Positions 7,730 to 15,627 of a stretch of 64,000 nucleotides of DNA are shown in pieces. The first letter of the stretch is position 1. Each line of letters begins with the position of its first letter. The notes under the pieces are model-generated. The model saw only the letters and a program-made list of their open reading frames with translations. It searched no databases and had not been told where the DNA came from. The stretch lies in assembly GCF_016924665.1 (NCBI RefSeq), contig NZ_JAFFJT010000009.1, positions 1 to 64,000 on the forward strand. The letters run 5' to 3'. The position numbers were made by a program, and so were the translations under genes. This stretch comes from Nocardioides sp. SYSU D00038. GTDB taxonomy: Bacteria; Actinomycetota; Actinomycetes; Propionibacteriales; Nocardioidaceae.

Positions 7730-7881
7730 TGGGGTCCACGCCCGACCCGACGACGGCGACGGAGGCGGTCGCCTGACCGGTCTCGGCGCTCCTCCGGGAG
7801 CCCCCGGACCCGCCAGGGTCACCCCCCGTCCGCACGACGCTGCCCCGAAGCACCGGCACGCGTCGCGGTCAAGCATGCGCG

Positions 7882-7915
7882 TTTTGCATGTTCTTGCAAT
7901 GCAGATTTATGAGGG
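7882..7915 (+). promoter_or_regulatory. Copy B of the duplicated 34-bp motif
   Basis: This block begins TTTTGCATG, contains TTGCAATGCAG and ends ATGAGGG, and ends 94 bp before the second peptide gene. Direct TTGCA half-sites start at 7884 and 7894, 10 bp apart. It shares 27 of 34 bases with copy A (7485-7518) with identical spacing between the conserved blocks, while the surrounding sequence is different. Conservation restricted to this block argues for a bound regulator or sigma-factor element rather than a simple recent duplication. Confidence 0.6.
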
Positions 7916-8009
7916 AACGCCGGGCTAACCTCTCGGCGCTCGGCCGATCCACACTGAGAAGGCACCGAGGCTTATTCCGTGGGCCTCCCCGAGCAAGGTG
8001 GATCCTGAG

Positions 8010-8150
8010 ATGAACAAGATCGTACGCAAGATCAGCATCGTTGTTGCGGCGGCCGCGGTGAGTGTCGGCCTCCTGGGTGTCTCGGCCCCGGCCGAGGCCG
8101 ACTCCAGCTGGGGCTGGGTCGCCCCGCAGAAGTCCAGCTGGGGCTGGTGA
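8010..8150 (+). CDS. Short exported Trp-rich peptide precursor (peptide 2, SSWGW repeats)
   Basis: A 46-residue precursor starting MNKIVRKISIVVAAAAVSV. Residues 1-30 form a Sec signal peptide ending SAPAEA; predicted cleavage would release a 16-residue peptide DSSWGWVAPQKSSWGW. The peptide has two SSWGW blocks exactly ten residues apart, encoded by two identical 15-base segments (8103-8117 and 8133-8147). The start is supported by GGTGGATCCTGAG upstream and by alignment with peptide 1. A strong terminator follows at 8232-8270 and the convergent regulator gene comes after it. I do not recognise a characterised family. It could be an exported signal, a cell-surface effector or a toxic/antimicrobial peptide. 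Confidence 0.72.
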   Translation: MNKIVRKISIVVAAAAVSVGLLGVSAPAEADSSWGWVAPQKSSWGW

Positions 8151-8231
8151 CAACTTCACAGACTTGAGACGAGGACCCAACTGTCCCCCCACTTGCTGGG
8201 TCCGCGTGCCTCCCCCCGGCCCGTCTCAACA

Positions 8232-8270
8232 GCACGAGGACAGCGTCCGCAAGGATGCTGTCCTCGGTGC
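8232..8270. terminator. Hairpin terminator between peptide 2 and the regulator
   Basis: GCACGAGGACAGC at 8232 pairs with GCTGTCCTCGGTGC ending at 8270, with one bulged G and a 12-nt loop. It is followed by TATTTC on the plus strand. It lies between two convergent genes and probably terminates peptide transcription, possibly in both directions. Confidence 0.8.
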
Positions 8271-8315
8271 TATTTCGGCCCCTTCCGTGACCCGCCGGGC
8301 TGACCGACCACGGGC

Positions 8316-9356
8316 TCAGCCGTCGCTGGGCTCGGTGGTGGAGTCGTCGCTGGGCTCGTCGTCGGTGGCCTCCCGGCCCGAGACGCCCTGCTGCCCCATG
8401 GCGTAGCCCAGCTGGAAGCGGGTCTCGGCGTCGTACTCGGCCTTGAGGTCGGCGACGTAGCCGGCGTAGGTGCGCGGGCTGACGCCCAGGCGCTTGGAGC
8501 TGACCGGGTCGGAGTGGCCCTCGATCAGCATCCGCATCGTCATCGCCCGCTGCTCGGCGGCGATGTCCTTCATCATCGTGGTCTCGCGGTTGGTGAACGG
8601 CCGGGCCCGCTCCCACGACCGCTCGAAGATGTCGACGAGGTAGGCCACCACCGACGGCTCGCGGATCGCGACGGCGACGCTGAGGTCCTCCTGGTTGGGG
8701 ATCACCGCGACCCGGCGGTCGATGACGATCATCCGGTTGAAGAACTCGTCGAGGGTGCGCACCTCGGCACCGCGCTCGGTCACCGCGGCGACGTACTTGT
8801 GGGTGACGGTGCTGCGCCGGGCGCTGTGCTGGTAGAGCGTGCGCATCTTGGCGCCGCGCTCGAGCAGCACGATGTCGCGCAGCGCCGCCTGCGCCAGCTT
8901 GCGGGCGTCGCGCCCGGTCTGCGGCTGCGCGGTGAGCATCTCCTCCTCGCACTCCGCGACCAGACCGGCGAGGAACGGCTCGATCGCGTTCTGCCGCAGG
9001 TAGGTGAAGGGGCCGCGGTCGCTGGCCTGCGGCGAGCGCCGCCAGGCCTGGCTGAGCTGGCCGAAGGCTTGCGCCCACTGGGTCGACTCGTCGAGCAGCT
9101 TGGCGCCCTCGAGGGAGAGCGGCGTGACGACCCGGCCCTGGATGCTGCTCGGGTCCTCCGGCACCCACGCCCCGGTCTCCTCGTCGAGCTGGAGGAGGTT
9201 GAGCTCCTGGAGCAGCGCGAACGCCGCGGCGTACTGCCCGCCCTCGACCACCCGGGGGTCGTCGCCGGCGATCGACCCGGCCGTGAGGATCTCCTCGTAG
9301 AGCTTGGTGGCCTCTCCCTCGAAGAGGGCACGCTGCTCGGGGCCGTACGCCGCCAC
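8316..9356 (-). CDS. TrmB-like/LuxR-type one-component transcriptional regulator
   Basis: A 346-residue cytoplasmic regulator. Residues 1-75 look like a TrmB-type winged helix (KLYEEILTAG, AFALLQELNLLQLDEETG). A middle region of about 130-260 resembles the phospholipase D-like sensor region of TrmB-type proteins (LLERGAKMRTLYQHS, TLDEFFNRMIVIDRRVAVIP, REPSVVAYLVDIFERSWE). Residues 265-325 form a LuxR/GerE-like HTH (EQRAMTMRMLIEGHSD, SSKRLGVSPRTYAGYVADLK). The tail is acidic Ser/Asp/Thr. It starts at GTG 9356 after GAAAGGGG. It is convergent to the peptide genes, a typical arrangement for a regulator controlling or sensing their products, though direct evidence is absent. Confidence 0.75.
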   Translation of the reverse strand: MAAYGPEQRALFEGEATKLYEEILTAGSIAGDDPRVVEGGQYAAAFALLQELNLLQLDEETGAWVPEDPSSIQGRVVTPLSLEGAKLLDESTQWAQAFGQLSQAWRRSPQASDRGPFTYLRQNAIEPFLAGLVAECEEEMLTAQPQTGRDARKLAQAALRDIVLLERGAKMRTLYQHSARRSTVTHKYVAAVTERGAEVRTLDEFFNRMIVIDRRVAVIPNQEDLSVAVAIREPSVVAYLVDIFERSWERARPFTNRETTMMKDIAAEQRAMTMRMLIEGHSDPVSSKRLGVSPRTYAGYVADLKAEYDAETRFQLGYAMGQQGVSGREATDDEPSDDSTTEPSDG

Positions 9357-9447
9357 CGCGCCCCTTTCGCCCAGCCCGAGTCGACCGGCAGTGCACCTGC
9401 CGTCCTACCCGGCGATGATCCCACAGCGGACGGCGGCTGTCCCGGAC

Positions 9448-9486
9448 GCACCGAGGGCCCCGCCGTGGTGGCGGGGCCCTCGGTGC
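9448..9486. terminator. Strong hairpin terminator downstream of pckG
   Basis: A perfect 17-bp inverted repeat, GCACCGAGGGCCCCGCC then GTGGT then the complementary arm GGCGGGGCCCTCGGTGC. It has no T tract, as is common in high-GC actinobacteria. It lies between the pckG stop (9526) and the regulator start (9356), so it probably ends the pckG transcript and insulates the regulator. Confidence 0.85.
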
Positions 9487-9525
9487 GGTGCGGCAGGGTG
9501 AGGGTGGGGTGCGGTCGGGGTGCGG

Positions 9526-11334
9526 TCAGGCGCCGAGGCGCTCGCGCAGCCCGTCGAGCTCGGTCCAGAGCACGGCCGGCAGGTCGTCGCCGAACTTCTC
9601 GAACCACTCCTGGATCTGCGGAAGCTCGGCCTTCCATTCCTCGGGGTCGACGGCGAGCGCGGCCTCGAGTGCCTCGGGTGTCATGTCGAGACCCTCGGTG
9701 TCGATGGTGCCCGCGGCCGGCACGTGGCCGATCGGGGTCTCGACCGCGGCGGCCTGCCCCTCGATCCGCTCGACGATCCACTTCAGCACGCGGCTGTTCT
9801 CGCCGAAGCCCGGCCACAGGAAGCCGCCGTCCTCGTCGCGGCGGAACCAGTTGACGTAGAAGATCTTCGGCAGCTTGGCGGCGTCGTTCTCCTTGCCGAC
9901 CGTGATCCAGTGGTTGAAGTAGTCGCCGGCGTTGTAGCCGATGAACGGCAGCATCGCCATCGGGTCACGGCGCACCACGCCCACCTGGCCGACCGCGGCG
10001 GCGGTGGTCTCGCTGGACAGGGTGGCGCCCAGGAAGGTGCCGTGGGTCCAGTCGCGCGCCTCGAAGACCAGCGGGACCGTGGTCTTGCGGCGGCCGCCGA
10101 AGAGGATCGCGTCGATCGGGACGCCGCGCGGGTCGTCGTACTCCGGCGCGAGGATGTCGCACTGCTTGATCGGCGTGCAGTAGCGGCTGTTGGGGTGGCT
10201 CGACAGCTCCTCGCTGTCGGGCGTCCAGGGCTCGCCCTTCCACGACGTGGCCTTGGCGGGCGGGTTCTCCAGCCCCTCCCACCAGACGTCGCCGTCCTCG
10301 GTGAGCGCGACGTTGGTGAACACCGAGTTGCCCTTGTTGATGGTGCGCATCGCGTTGGGGTTGGTGTGCTCGTTGGTGCCGGGAGCGACGCCGAAGAAGC
10401 CGTACTCGGGGTTGACCGCCCACAGCCGGCCGTCCTCACCGATCCGCATCCAGGCGATGTCGTCGCCGAGCGTCTCGACCTTCCAGCCGGGGATGGTCGG
10501 CTCGAGCATCGCCAGGTTGGTCTTGCCGCAGGCGCTGGGGAACGCCGCCGCGATGTACTTCACGACGCCCTCGGGCGAGGTGAGCTTGAGGATCAGCATG
10601 TGCTCCGCGAGCCAGCCCTCGTCGCGGGCCATCACGCTGGCGATCCGCAGCGCGTAGCACTTCTTGCCGAGCAGGGCGTTGCCGCCGTAGCCGGAGCCGT
10701 AGGACCAGATCGCCCGCTCCTCGGGGAACTGCACGATGTACTTGGTGTCGTTGCACGGCCACGCGACGTCGTCCTGGCCCTCGGCCAGCGGGTGGCCGAC
10801 GGAGTGGATGGCGTGCACGAAGTCGGCGTCGAGCTCCTCCATCCGGGCCAGCACGTGGCTGCCCATCCGGGACATGACGCGCATCGAGGCGGTGACGTAG
10901 GCGGAGTCGGTGATCTCGACGCCGAACATCGGCTTCTCGGCCTCGAGGTGGCCCATGACGAACGGGATGACGTACATCGTGCGGCCCTTCATGCAGCCCT
11001 CGTAGAGGTTGCGCATGATGGACTTCATCTCGTCGGGCGCCATCCAGTTGTTGGTGGGACCGGCGTCCTTCTCGTCGACCGAGCAGATGTAGGTGCGGTC
11101 CTCCACCCGGGCGACGTCGATGGGGTCGGAGGCGGCGTAGAAGCTGTTGGGCTTGATCTCGGGGTTCAGCCGGGTGAAGGTGCCGGTGGCGACCAGAGCG
11201 TCGGTCAGCTCGGTCCACTCCTCGTCGGAGCCCGTGCACCAGTGGATGCGGTCCGGCTGGGTCATGGCGGCGACTTCGTCGACGAAGTCGAGGATGCCCT
11301 GGTGGGTGGTGGGTGCCTGCGTCGTGGCAGTCAT
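9526..11334 (-). CDS. pckG: Phosphoenolpyruvate carboxykinase (GTP)
   Basis: A 602-residue GTP-dependent PEP carboxykinase, which converts oxaloacetate and GTP to PEP, CO2 and GDP at the entry to gluconeogenesis. The hyper-reactive cysteine P-loop reads [13 protein letters not shown] with Cys269. The mobile-lid and substrate regions are also recognisable: [28 protein letters not shown], and [15 protein letters not shown]. Length matches the family (about 600). The ATG at 11334 was chosen over an in-frame upstream codon because family homology begins there and AGAGGGAACCAGG precedes it. It is monocistronic, bounded by a long 5' intergenic region and a strong terminator. Confidence 0.97.
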   Translation of the reverse strand: MTATTQAPTTHQGILDFVDEVAAMTQPDRIHWCTGSDEEWTELTDALVATGTFTRLNPEIKPNSFYAASDPIDVARVEDRTYICSVDEKDAGPTNNWMAPDEMKSIMRNLYEGCMKGRTMYVIPFVMGHLEAEKPMFGVEITDSAYVTASMRVMSRMGSHVLARMEELDADFVHAIHSVGHPLAEGQDDVAWPCNDTKYIVQFPEERAIWSYGSGYGGNALLGKKCYALRIASVMARDEGWLAEHMLILKLTSPEGVVKYIAAAFPSACGKTNLAMLEPTIPGWKVETLGDDIAWMRIGEDGRLWAVNPEYGFFGVAPGTNEHTNPNAMRTINKGNSVFTNVALTEDGDVWWEGLENPPAKATSWKGEPWTPDSEELSSHPNSRYCTPIKQCDILAPEYDDPRGVPIDAILFGGRRKTTVPLVFEARDWTHGTFLGATLSSETTAAAVGQVGVVRRDPMAMLPFIGYNAGDYFNHWITVGKENDAAKLPKIFYVNWFRRDEDGGFLWPGFGENSRVLKWIVERIEGQAAAVETPIGHVPAAGTIDTEGLDMTPEALEAALAVDPEEWKAELPQIQEWFEKFGDDLPAVLWTELDGLRERLGA

Positions 11335-11694
11335 GATCCTGGTTCCCTCTCGCGCATTCGCGGTGGTCGCCTCTCCTTCGGCTGAGAAGGCGCCGCCGGC
11401 CGTCGAGCGTATCGACGGAGGTGTCGTGGAGTTTTCGTCTGGATCGCTCGGCATCGTTGTCGGCGACTTTGGGGCGTCTCGGGTGCGGAAAGCACCGCTG
11501 GGCCCCGAGATGTTCGGAGGCTACTCTCCGCCGGAACTCGGACATATTGGATCGATCAAGGGTGTTGGCTGGGTCACACTTCCGTGGTACCCGGCCTCCT
11601 GCCGACGATCCTCCGGCGTCCGCCCGCGGGCGATTTCGGGAACGCCTTCCGGGTCCGCTATCCTCGTGCGGTGCTCCGGAAGACCGGGGTGCGG
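11335..11694. other. Intergenic region upstream of pckG
   Basis: About 360 bp without a convincing gene, separating pckG (minus) from tRNA-Arg (plus). It is less GC-rich than its surroundings in places (gttttcgtctgg, gacatattggatcgatcaagg), as expected for promoters. A possible tRNA -10 element TATCCT lies at 11659-11664. A weak CRP-like half-match, TGTTG-N6-TCACA, lies at about 11562-11577. I see no riboswitch or repeat. Confidence 0.5.
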
Positions 11695-11767
11695 GCGCCC
11701 GTAGCTCAACGGATAGAGCATCTGACTACGGATCAGAAGGTTTGGGGTTCGAATCCCTACGGGCGCG
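11695..11767 (+). tRNA. tRNA-Arg (anticodon ACG)
   Basis: A 73-nt tRNA: acceptor GCGCCCG pairs with CGGGCGC, the anticodon stem TCTGA/TCAGA encloses loop CTACGGA (ACG, read as ICG), and the T-arm contains GGTTCGAATCC. Discriminator is G; CCA is not encoded. It decodes CGU, CGC and CGA. Confidence 0.97.
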
Positions 11768-11775
11768 CAGGACCG

Positions 11776-11815
11776 GAGGGCGTGTGGGCCGCGGCAACGC
11801 GGCGAGCACGCCCTC
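11776..11815. terminator. Bidirectional hairpin after tRNA-Arg and kdpE
   Basis: Outer arms GAGGGCGTG (11776) and CACGCCCTC (ending 11815) enclose an inner CCGCG-GCAA-CGCGG stem with a GNRA-type tetraloop. It lies between convergent tRNA-Arg and the kdp operon end and probably terminates both. Confidence 0.75.
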
Positions 11816-11851
11816 GACTCATTTCCAGGGCCTGAACGTTGCTCACGACGT

Positions 11852-12526
11852 TCACTGCAGGGTGTAGCCCAGGCCGGGACTCGTGATCAGGTGCCGCGGG
11901 TGGGACGGATCGTCCTCGAGCTTGCGGCGCAGCTGGGCGGCGTAGACCCGCAGGTAGTGGGTCTCGTGCTCGTACGCCGGACCCCAGACCTCCCGGAGGA
12001 CCTGCTCGCGTGGCACCAGCCGGCCGACGTTGCGGGCGAGCAGCTCGAGGAACGACCACTCGGTGGGGGTCAGCCGGACGTCGGCACCGTCGCGGGAGAC
12101 CCGCTTGCGGGCGAGGTCGATCTCCAGCGGCCCGGCCACGACCACCGACTCCTCCGGCGCGGGAGCCTGGCTGCGGCGGACGGCGGCTCGGAGTCGGGCC
12201 AGCAGCTCGTTCATCGCGAACGGCTTGATCACGTAGTCGTCCGCTCCGAGGTCGAGCGCCTCGACCTTGTCCTCGCCGTGCTGGCGCGCGGAGAGCACGA
12301 CGATCGGCAACGAGGTCCAGCCGCGGAGCCCGGCGATCACCTCGGTGCCGTCGAGGTCGGGCAGGCCGAGGTCCAGCACGACGACGTCCGGGTGCTCCCC
12401 GGCCGCGGCCTCGAGCGCCGAGCGGCCGTCCGCGGCGGTGACGACCTCCCAGCCGTGGGCGCGCAGGTTGATCGCGAGCGCCCGCGCCAGCGCCGGCTCG
12501 TCGTCGACCACCAGCACCTTGTTCAC
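11852..12526 (-). CDS. kdpE: KdpE response regulator (OmpR family)
   Basis: A 224-residue OmpR/PhoB-type response regulator that controls the Kdp potassium pump. The receiver domain (1-120) has the acidic pocket Asp8-Asp9, phospho-acceptor Asp52 (VVVLDLGLPD), Thr/Ser switch region and Lys in YVIKPF. The C-terminal winged helix contains LTPTEWSFLELLARN and ETHYLRVYAAQLRRKLE. The GTG at 12526 overlaps the kdpD stop by 4 bp (GTGA), so it is translationally coupled to its sensor kinase. It is the last gene of kdpFABCDE. The TTGAC/TTGAT direct repeats at 19399-19446 are its likely operator. Confidence 0.95.
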   Translation of the reverse strand: MNKVLVVDDEPALARALAINLRAHGWEVVTAADGRSALEAAAGEHPDVVVLDLGLPDLDGTEVIAGLRGWTSLPIVVLSARQHGEDKVEALDLGADDYVIKPFAMNELLARLRAAVRRSQAPAPEESVVVAGPLEIDLARKRVSRDGADVRLTPTEWSFLELLARNVGRLVPREQVLREVWGPAYEHETHYLRVYAAQLRRKLEDDPSHPRHLITSPGLGYTLQ

Positions 12527-15009
12527 GCGCCCGCCCTCGGGATCGACAGCACCATGGTCAGCCCTCCGCCGGGGGTGTCCTCCGCCGACAGGGTCCCACC
12601 GACCGCCTCGGTGAGCCCTCGCGCCACGGCGAGGCCGAGCCCCAGGCCGCCGGGACTGGTGTCGTCGAGCCGCTGGAAGGGGTCGAACATCCGCTCCCGC
12701 TGCACGAGGGGTACGCCGGGACCGCGATCGACCACGAGCACCTCGACGGTCTCGGGCCGCACGTGGGCCAGGACGCGCACCGGCTCGCCCGCGGAGGCAC
12801 GGACCGCATTCGCGACCAGGTTGGCGACCACCCGCTCGAGCAGGCCGGGGTCGGTGCGCACCAGCGGTGCGGACTCGTCGACCTCGAGCGACACGGCACC
12901 GGGTTCGTGGCCCGCGAGGGCGAGCGGCAGGACCTCCTCGAGGCTGAGGTCGCGCAGGGTGGGGTGGAGCAGGCCGGACTCGAGCCGGGAGAGGTCGAGC
13001 AGGTTGTCGATCAGCCGCTCCAGCTGCTCGGTGGACGACTCGACCGCTGCGACGAGCTCGTGCTGGCCGTCGGGGTCGACGGAGCCGGAGACGAGTCCGT
13101 CGACCGCCGCGCGCATCGTGGCCAGCGGGGTGCGCAGGTCGTGGGACACCGCACGCAGCACCGCGGTGCTGGTCGCCTCGGCTCGCTCCAGCGCCGCGGC
13201 CCGCTCGTCGCGCTCCCGGAGCCGGCGGTACTCCAGCACCAGCCCGGTCTGCACCGCGAAGCCGTCGAGCACCCTCCGGTCGGTCGCACGCAGCGGCCCG
13301 CCGCAGAGGACGATCGCGTGGTCGTCGTCGACGGATACCCGGGTGTCGCCCTCGTCGGGGGAGCACGCCGGGTCGGTGCCGCTGGAGGCCGTCACCGTCC
13401 AGCCGGCGGGACCCCGGGTGAGCAGCGAGACCGCCCGCTGGCCGAACGTCTCCCGCAATCGCGCCACGATGGCCTCGGCGGTGTCCTCACCGGTGAGCAC
13501 GGACCGGGAGAGCGAGCCCAACGTCGCCGCCTCCGTCCGTGCCCGGAGCGCGTCCGAGGCACGCCGGGAGGCGCGGTCGACGACGGTCGCGACGCCGACG
13601 GCGACCGCGACGAAGACCAGCAGGGCGGCCAGGTTCTCGGGCTCGGAGATCGTCAGGCGACCGGTGGGTGGTGCGAAGAACCAGTTCATCAGCAGGAAGC
13701 CGCCCAGCGCCGCGACCAGCGCGGGCACCAGCCCGCCGACCAGGGCGACCAGCACGGTGACCGCGAGGAAGAGCAGCACGTCGAGCGGGAGCTGGTCGGG
13801 GTCGTGGAACGACCGGAGCAGCACGGTCAGCAGCACCGGCAGCAGGACCGAGAGCCCCAGCCCCGCGACCTGGCGCTGCTTGCTGAGCGGCGAGGCGTAC
13901 CAGCGCGCCCGCCCCACCCCCGCGCCCGCCTCGTGCGTGACGAGGTGGACGTCGACAGGGCCGGCGAGGGAGGCGATCCGCTCGCCCGTCGTACCCGTGA
14001 AGAGGCGGCGGAGCCGGCCGTGGCGCGAGACGCCGACGACGATCATCGTGGCGTTGGCGCCGGTCGCGAAGTCGACGACCGCCTGCGGCACGTCCTCGCC
14101 GACGACGGAGTGGAAGGAGCCGCCCAGCGAGTCGGTGAGCTGCTGGGCCCGGGAGACCCGTCGCTCGTCGGGGTTGCCGAGGCCGTCGTTGGCGATCACG
14201 TGCACGGCGATCAGCTCCGAGCCGGCGGCACGCTGGGCGAGGCGGGCGCCGCGGCGCAGCAGCGTCTCGCTCTCGGCGCCGCCCGTCACCGCGACGACGA
14301 TCCGCTCCTTGGCCGGCCAGGTCTCCTCGATCCGGTGCGCGCGGCGGTAGTCGTCGAGCGCGTCGTCGACCCGGTCGGCCAGCCACAGCAGCGCGAGCTC
14401 GCGCAGGGCGGTGAGGTTGCCGACCCGGAAGTACGACGTGAGCGAGGCGTCGACCTGGTCGGGCCCGTAGATGTTGCCGTGCGCCATCCGCCGACGCAGC
14501 GCGTCGGGGGACATGTCGACCAGCTGGATCTGGTCCGCCGTGCGCACCACCTCGTCCGGCACCGTCTCGCGCTGCCGCACCCCGGTGATCCGCTCGACCT
14601 CGTCGTTCAGCGACTCCAGGTGCTGGATGTTGACGGTGGTGATCACGTCGATACCCGCCCGACGGATCAGCTCGACGTCCTCGACCCGCTTCTCGCGCGC
14701 GCTCCCGGGCACGTTGGTGTGGGCGAGCTCGTCGACGCACACCACGGCTGGTCGCCGGGTGATGACCGCCTCGGTGTCCATCTCGGTGAGGGTGGTGCCG
14801 CGGTAGGTGACCTCCGCGCGCGGCAGCACCTCGAGGCCCTCGACCATGCCGGAGGTGTGCCGGCGGCCGTGCGTCTCGACGTAGCCGACGACGACGTCGG
14901 TACCGCGCTCACGACGCCGGTGCGCCTCGCCGAGCATCGCGTAGGTCTTGCCGACGCCGGGCGCAGCGCCGAGGTAGACGGTCAGCCTCCCCCGGCGGGG
15001 TTCTGTCAT
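12523..15009 (-). CDS. kdpD: KdpD sensor histidine kinase
   Basis: An 828-residue membrane histidine kinase sensing potassium limitation or turgor. The N-terminal KdpD domain has Walker A GAAPGVGKT and the VCVDELAHTNVPGS block; a universal-stress-like domain follows at about 245-365. Four membrane helices (DUF4118) lie at about 395-490, then a GAF-like region, a HisKA domain with VSHDLRTPLATM, and an ATPase domain with GLGLGLAVARG. ATG 15009 is preferred because AGGA lies 8 nt before it; the GTG at 15015, overlapping the kdpC stop, is only 2 nt from that site. It is coupled to kdpE by a GTGA overlap. Confidence 0.95.
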   Translation of the reverse strand: MTEPRRGRLTVYLGAAPGVGKTYAMLGEAHRRRERGTDVVVGYVETHGRRHTSGMVEGLEVLPRAEVTYRGTTLTEMDTEAVITRRPAVVCVDELAHTNVPGSAREKRVEDVELIRRAGIDVITTVNIQHLESLNDEVERITGVRQRETVPDEVVRTADQIQLVDMSPDALRRRMAHGNIYGPDQVDASLTSYFRVGNLTALRELALLWLADRVDDALDDYRRAHRIEETWPAKERIVVAVTGGAESETLLRRGARLAQRAAGSELIAVHVIANDGLGNPDERRVSRAQQLTDSLGGSFHSVVGEDVPQAVVDFATGANATMIVVGVSRHGRLRRLFTGTTGERIASLAGPVDVHLVTHEAGAGVGRARWYASPLSKQRQVAGLGLSVLLPVLLTVLLRSFHDPDQLPLDVLLFLAVTVLVALVGGLVPALVAALGGFLLMNWFFAPPTGRLTISEPENLAALLVFVAVAVGVATVVDRASRRASDALRARTEAATLGSLSRSVLTGEDTAEAIVARLRETFGQRAVSLLTRGPAGWTVTASSGTDPACSPDEGDTRVSVDDDHAIVLCGGPLRATDRRVLDGFAVQTGLVLEYRRLRERDERAAALERAEATSTAVLRAVSHDLRTPLATMRAAVDGLVSGSVDPDGQHELVAAVESSTEQLERLIDNLLDLSRLESGLLHPTLRDLSLEEVLPLALAGHEPGAVSLEVDESAPLVRTDPGLLERVVANLVANAVRASAGEPVRVLAHVRPETVEVLVVDRGPGVPLVQRERMFDPFQRLDDTSPGGLGLGLAVARGLTEAVGGTLSAEDTPGGGLTMVLSIPRAGA

Positions 15010-15011
15010 GC

Positions 15012-15626
15012 TCACGATCCTGCCAGTTGCCGCACCGCGAGGTTGAGTGCGAGGACGTTCACCCGCGGCTCCCCCAGGACGCCCCAGGTCCGCCCGGAGG
15101 TGTGCCGGGCGACGAGGTCACGGACCACGGCCTCGCTCACCCCGGTCGCCTCCGCGACCCGCCGGACCTGGAGGGCGGCGTACGCCTCGGAGATGTCTGG
15201 GTCGAGCCCGGAGGCGGAGGAGGTGACGGCGTCAGGGGGTACGTCGGCGGGGGTGACGCCCTCGCGCTCCGCGATCGCGGCCCGGCGCTCCTCGATGGCG
15301 GCGACCAGGTCCGGGTTGTTGGGGCCGAGGTTGGTGCCGTAGGTGCCCAGCAGGTCGTAGCCGGCACCGGCCGCGGACGGCCGGTTCTGGAACAGGTCGG
15401 CGTCGTCGACGACCTGGCCGACGATCGCCGAGCCGACAGCGTCGTCCGGGTCGGTCGTGCGGGCGCCGGTCGAGGTGACCAGCGAGCCGCCCGCCTGCCA
15501 GGGGAGCGCGACCTGCGCGATCCCCGTGACGGCGAGGGGGTAGGCGAGGCCGAGCAGCACCGTCATCGCGACGAGCACGCGCAGGCCGGCCAGGCTGTGG
15601 CGGAAGAGGGTGAGGATGTCCAACAT
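15012..15626 (-). CDS. kdpC: Potassium-transporting ATPase subunit C
   Basis: A 204-residue KdpC subunit with one N-terminal membrane helix (residues about 15-40, LRVLVAMTVLLGLAYPLAV) and an extracytoplasmic domain. Family landmarks are DLFQNRPSAAG, TYGTNLGPNNPDL, DAVTSSASGLDPDIS and the C-terminal RVNVLALNLAV. KdpC stabilises the KdpFABC complex and raises its nucleotide affinity. The ATG is 1 nt beyond the kdpB stop, consistent with one operon. Confidence 0.96.
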   Translation of the reverse strand: MLDILTLFRHSLAGLRVLVAMTVLLGLAYPLAVTGIAQVALPWQAGGSLVTSTGARTTDPDDAVGSAIVGQVVDDADLFQNRPSAAGAGYDLLGTYGTNLGPNNPDLVAAIEERRAAIAEREGVTPADVPPDAVTSSASGLDPDISEAYAALQVRRVAEATGVSEAVVRDLVARHTSGRTWGVLGEPRVNVLALNLAVRQLAGS

Positions 15627-15627
15627 G

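Noticed and set aside
7727..7740. Stop-codon read-through or selenocysteine at the TGA of peptide 1, since TGG GGT follows
   Set aside because: Continuing in frame gives an Arg-rich stretch with no SSWGW pattern, and no SECIS-like hairpin is seen.
12763..15342. Long plus-strand frame opposite kdpD and kdpC; similar ones opposite kdpA (17709-19343), the monoamine oxidase (55969-57417) and the histidine kinase (60703-62829)
   Set aside because: These mirror real genes, lack starts with ribosome sites and show low-complexity composition.
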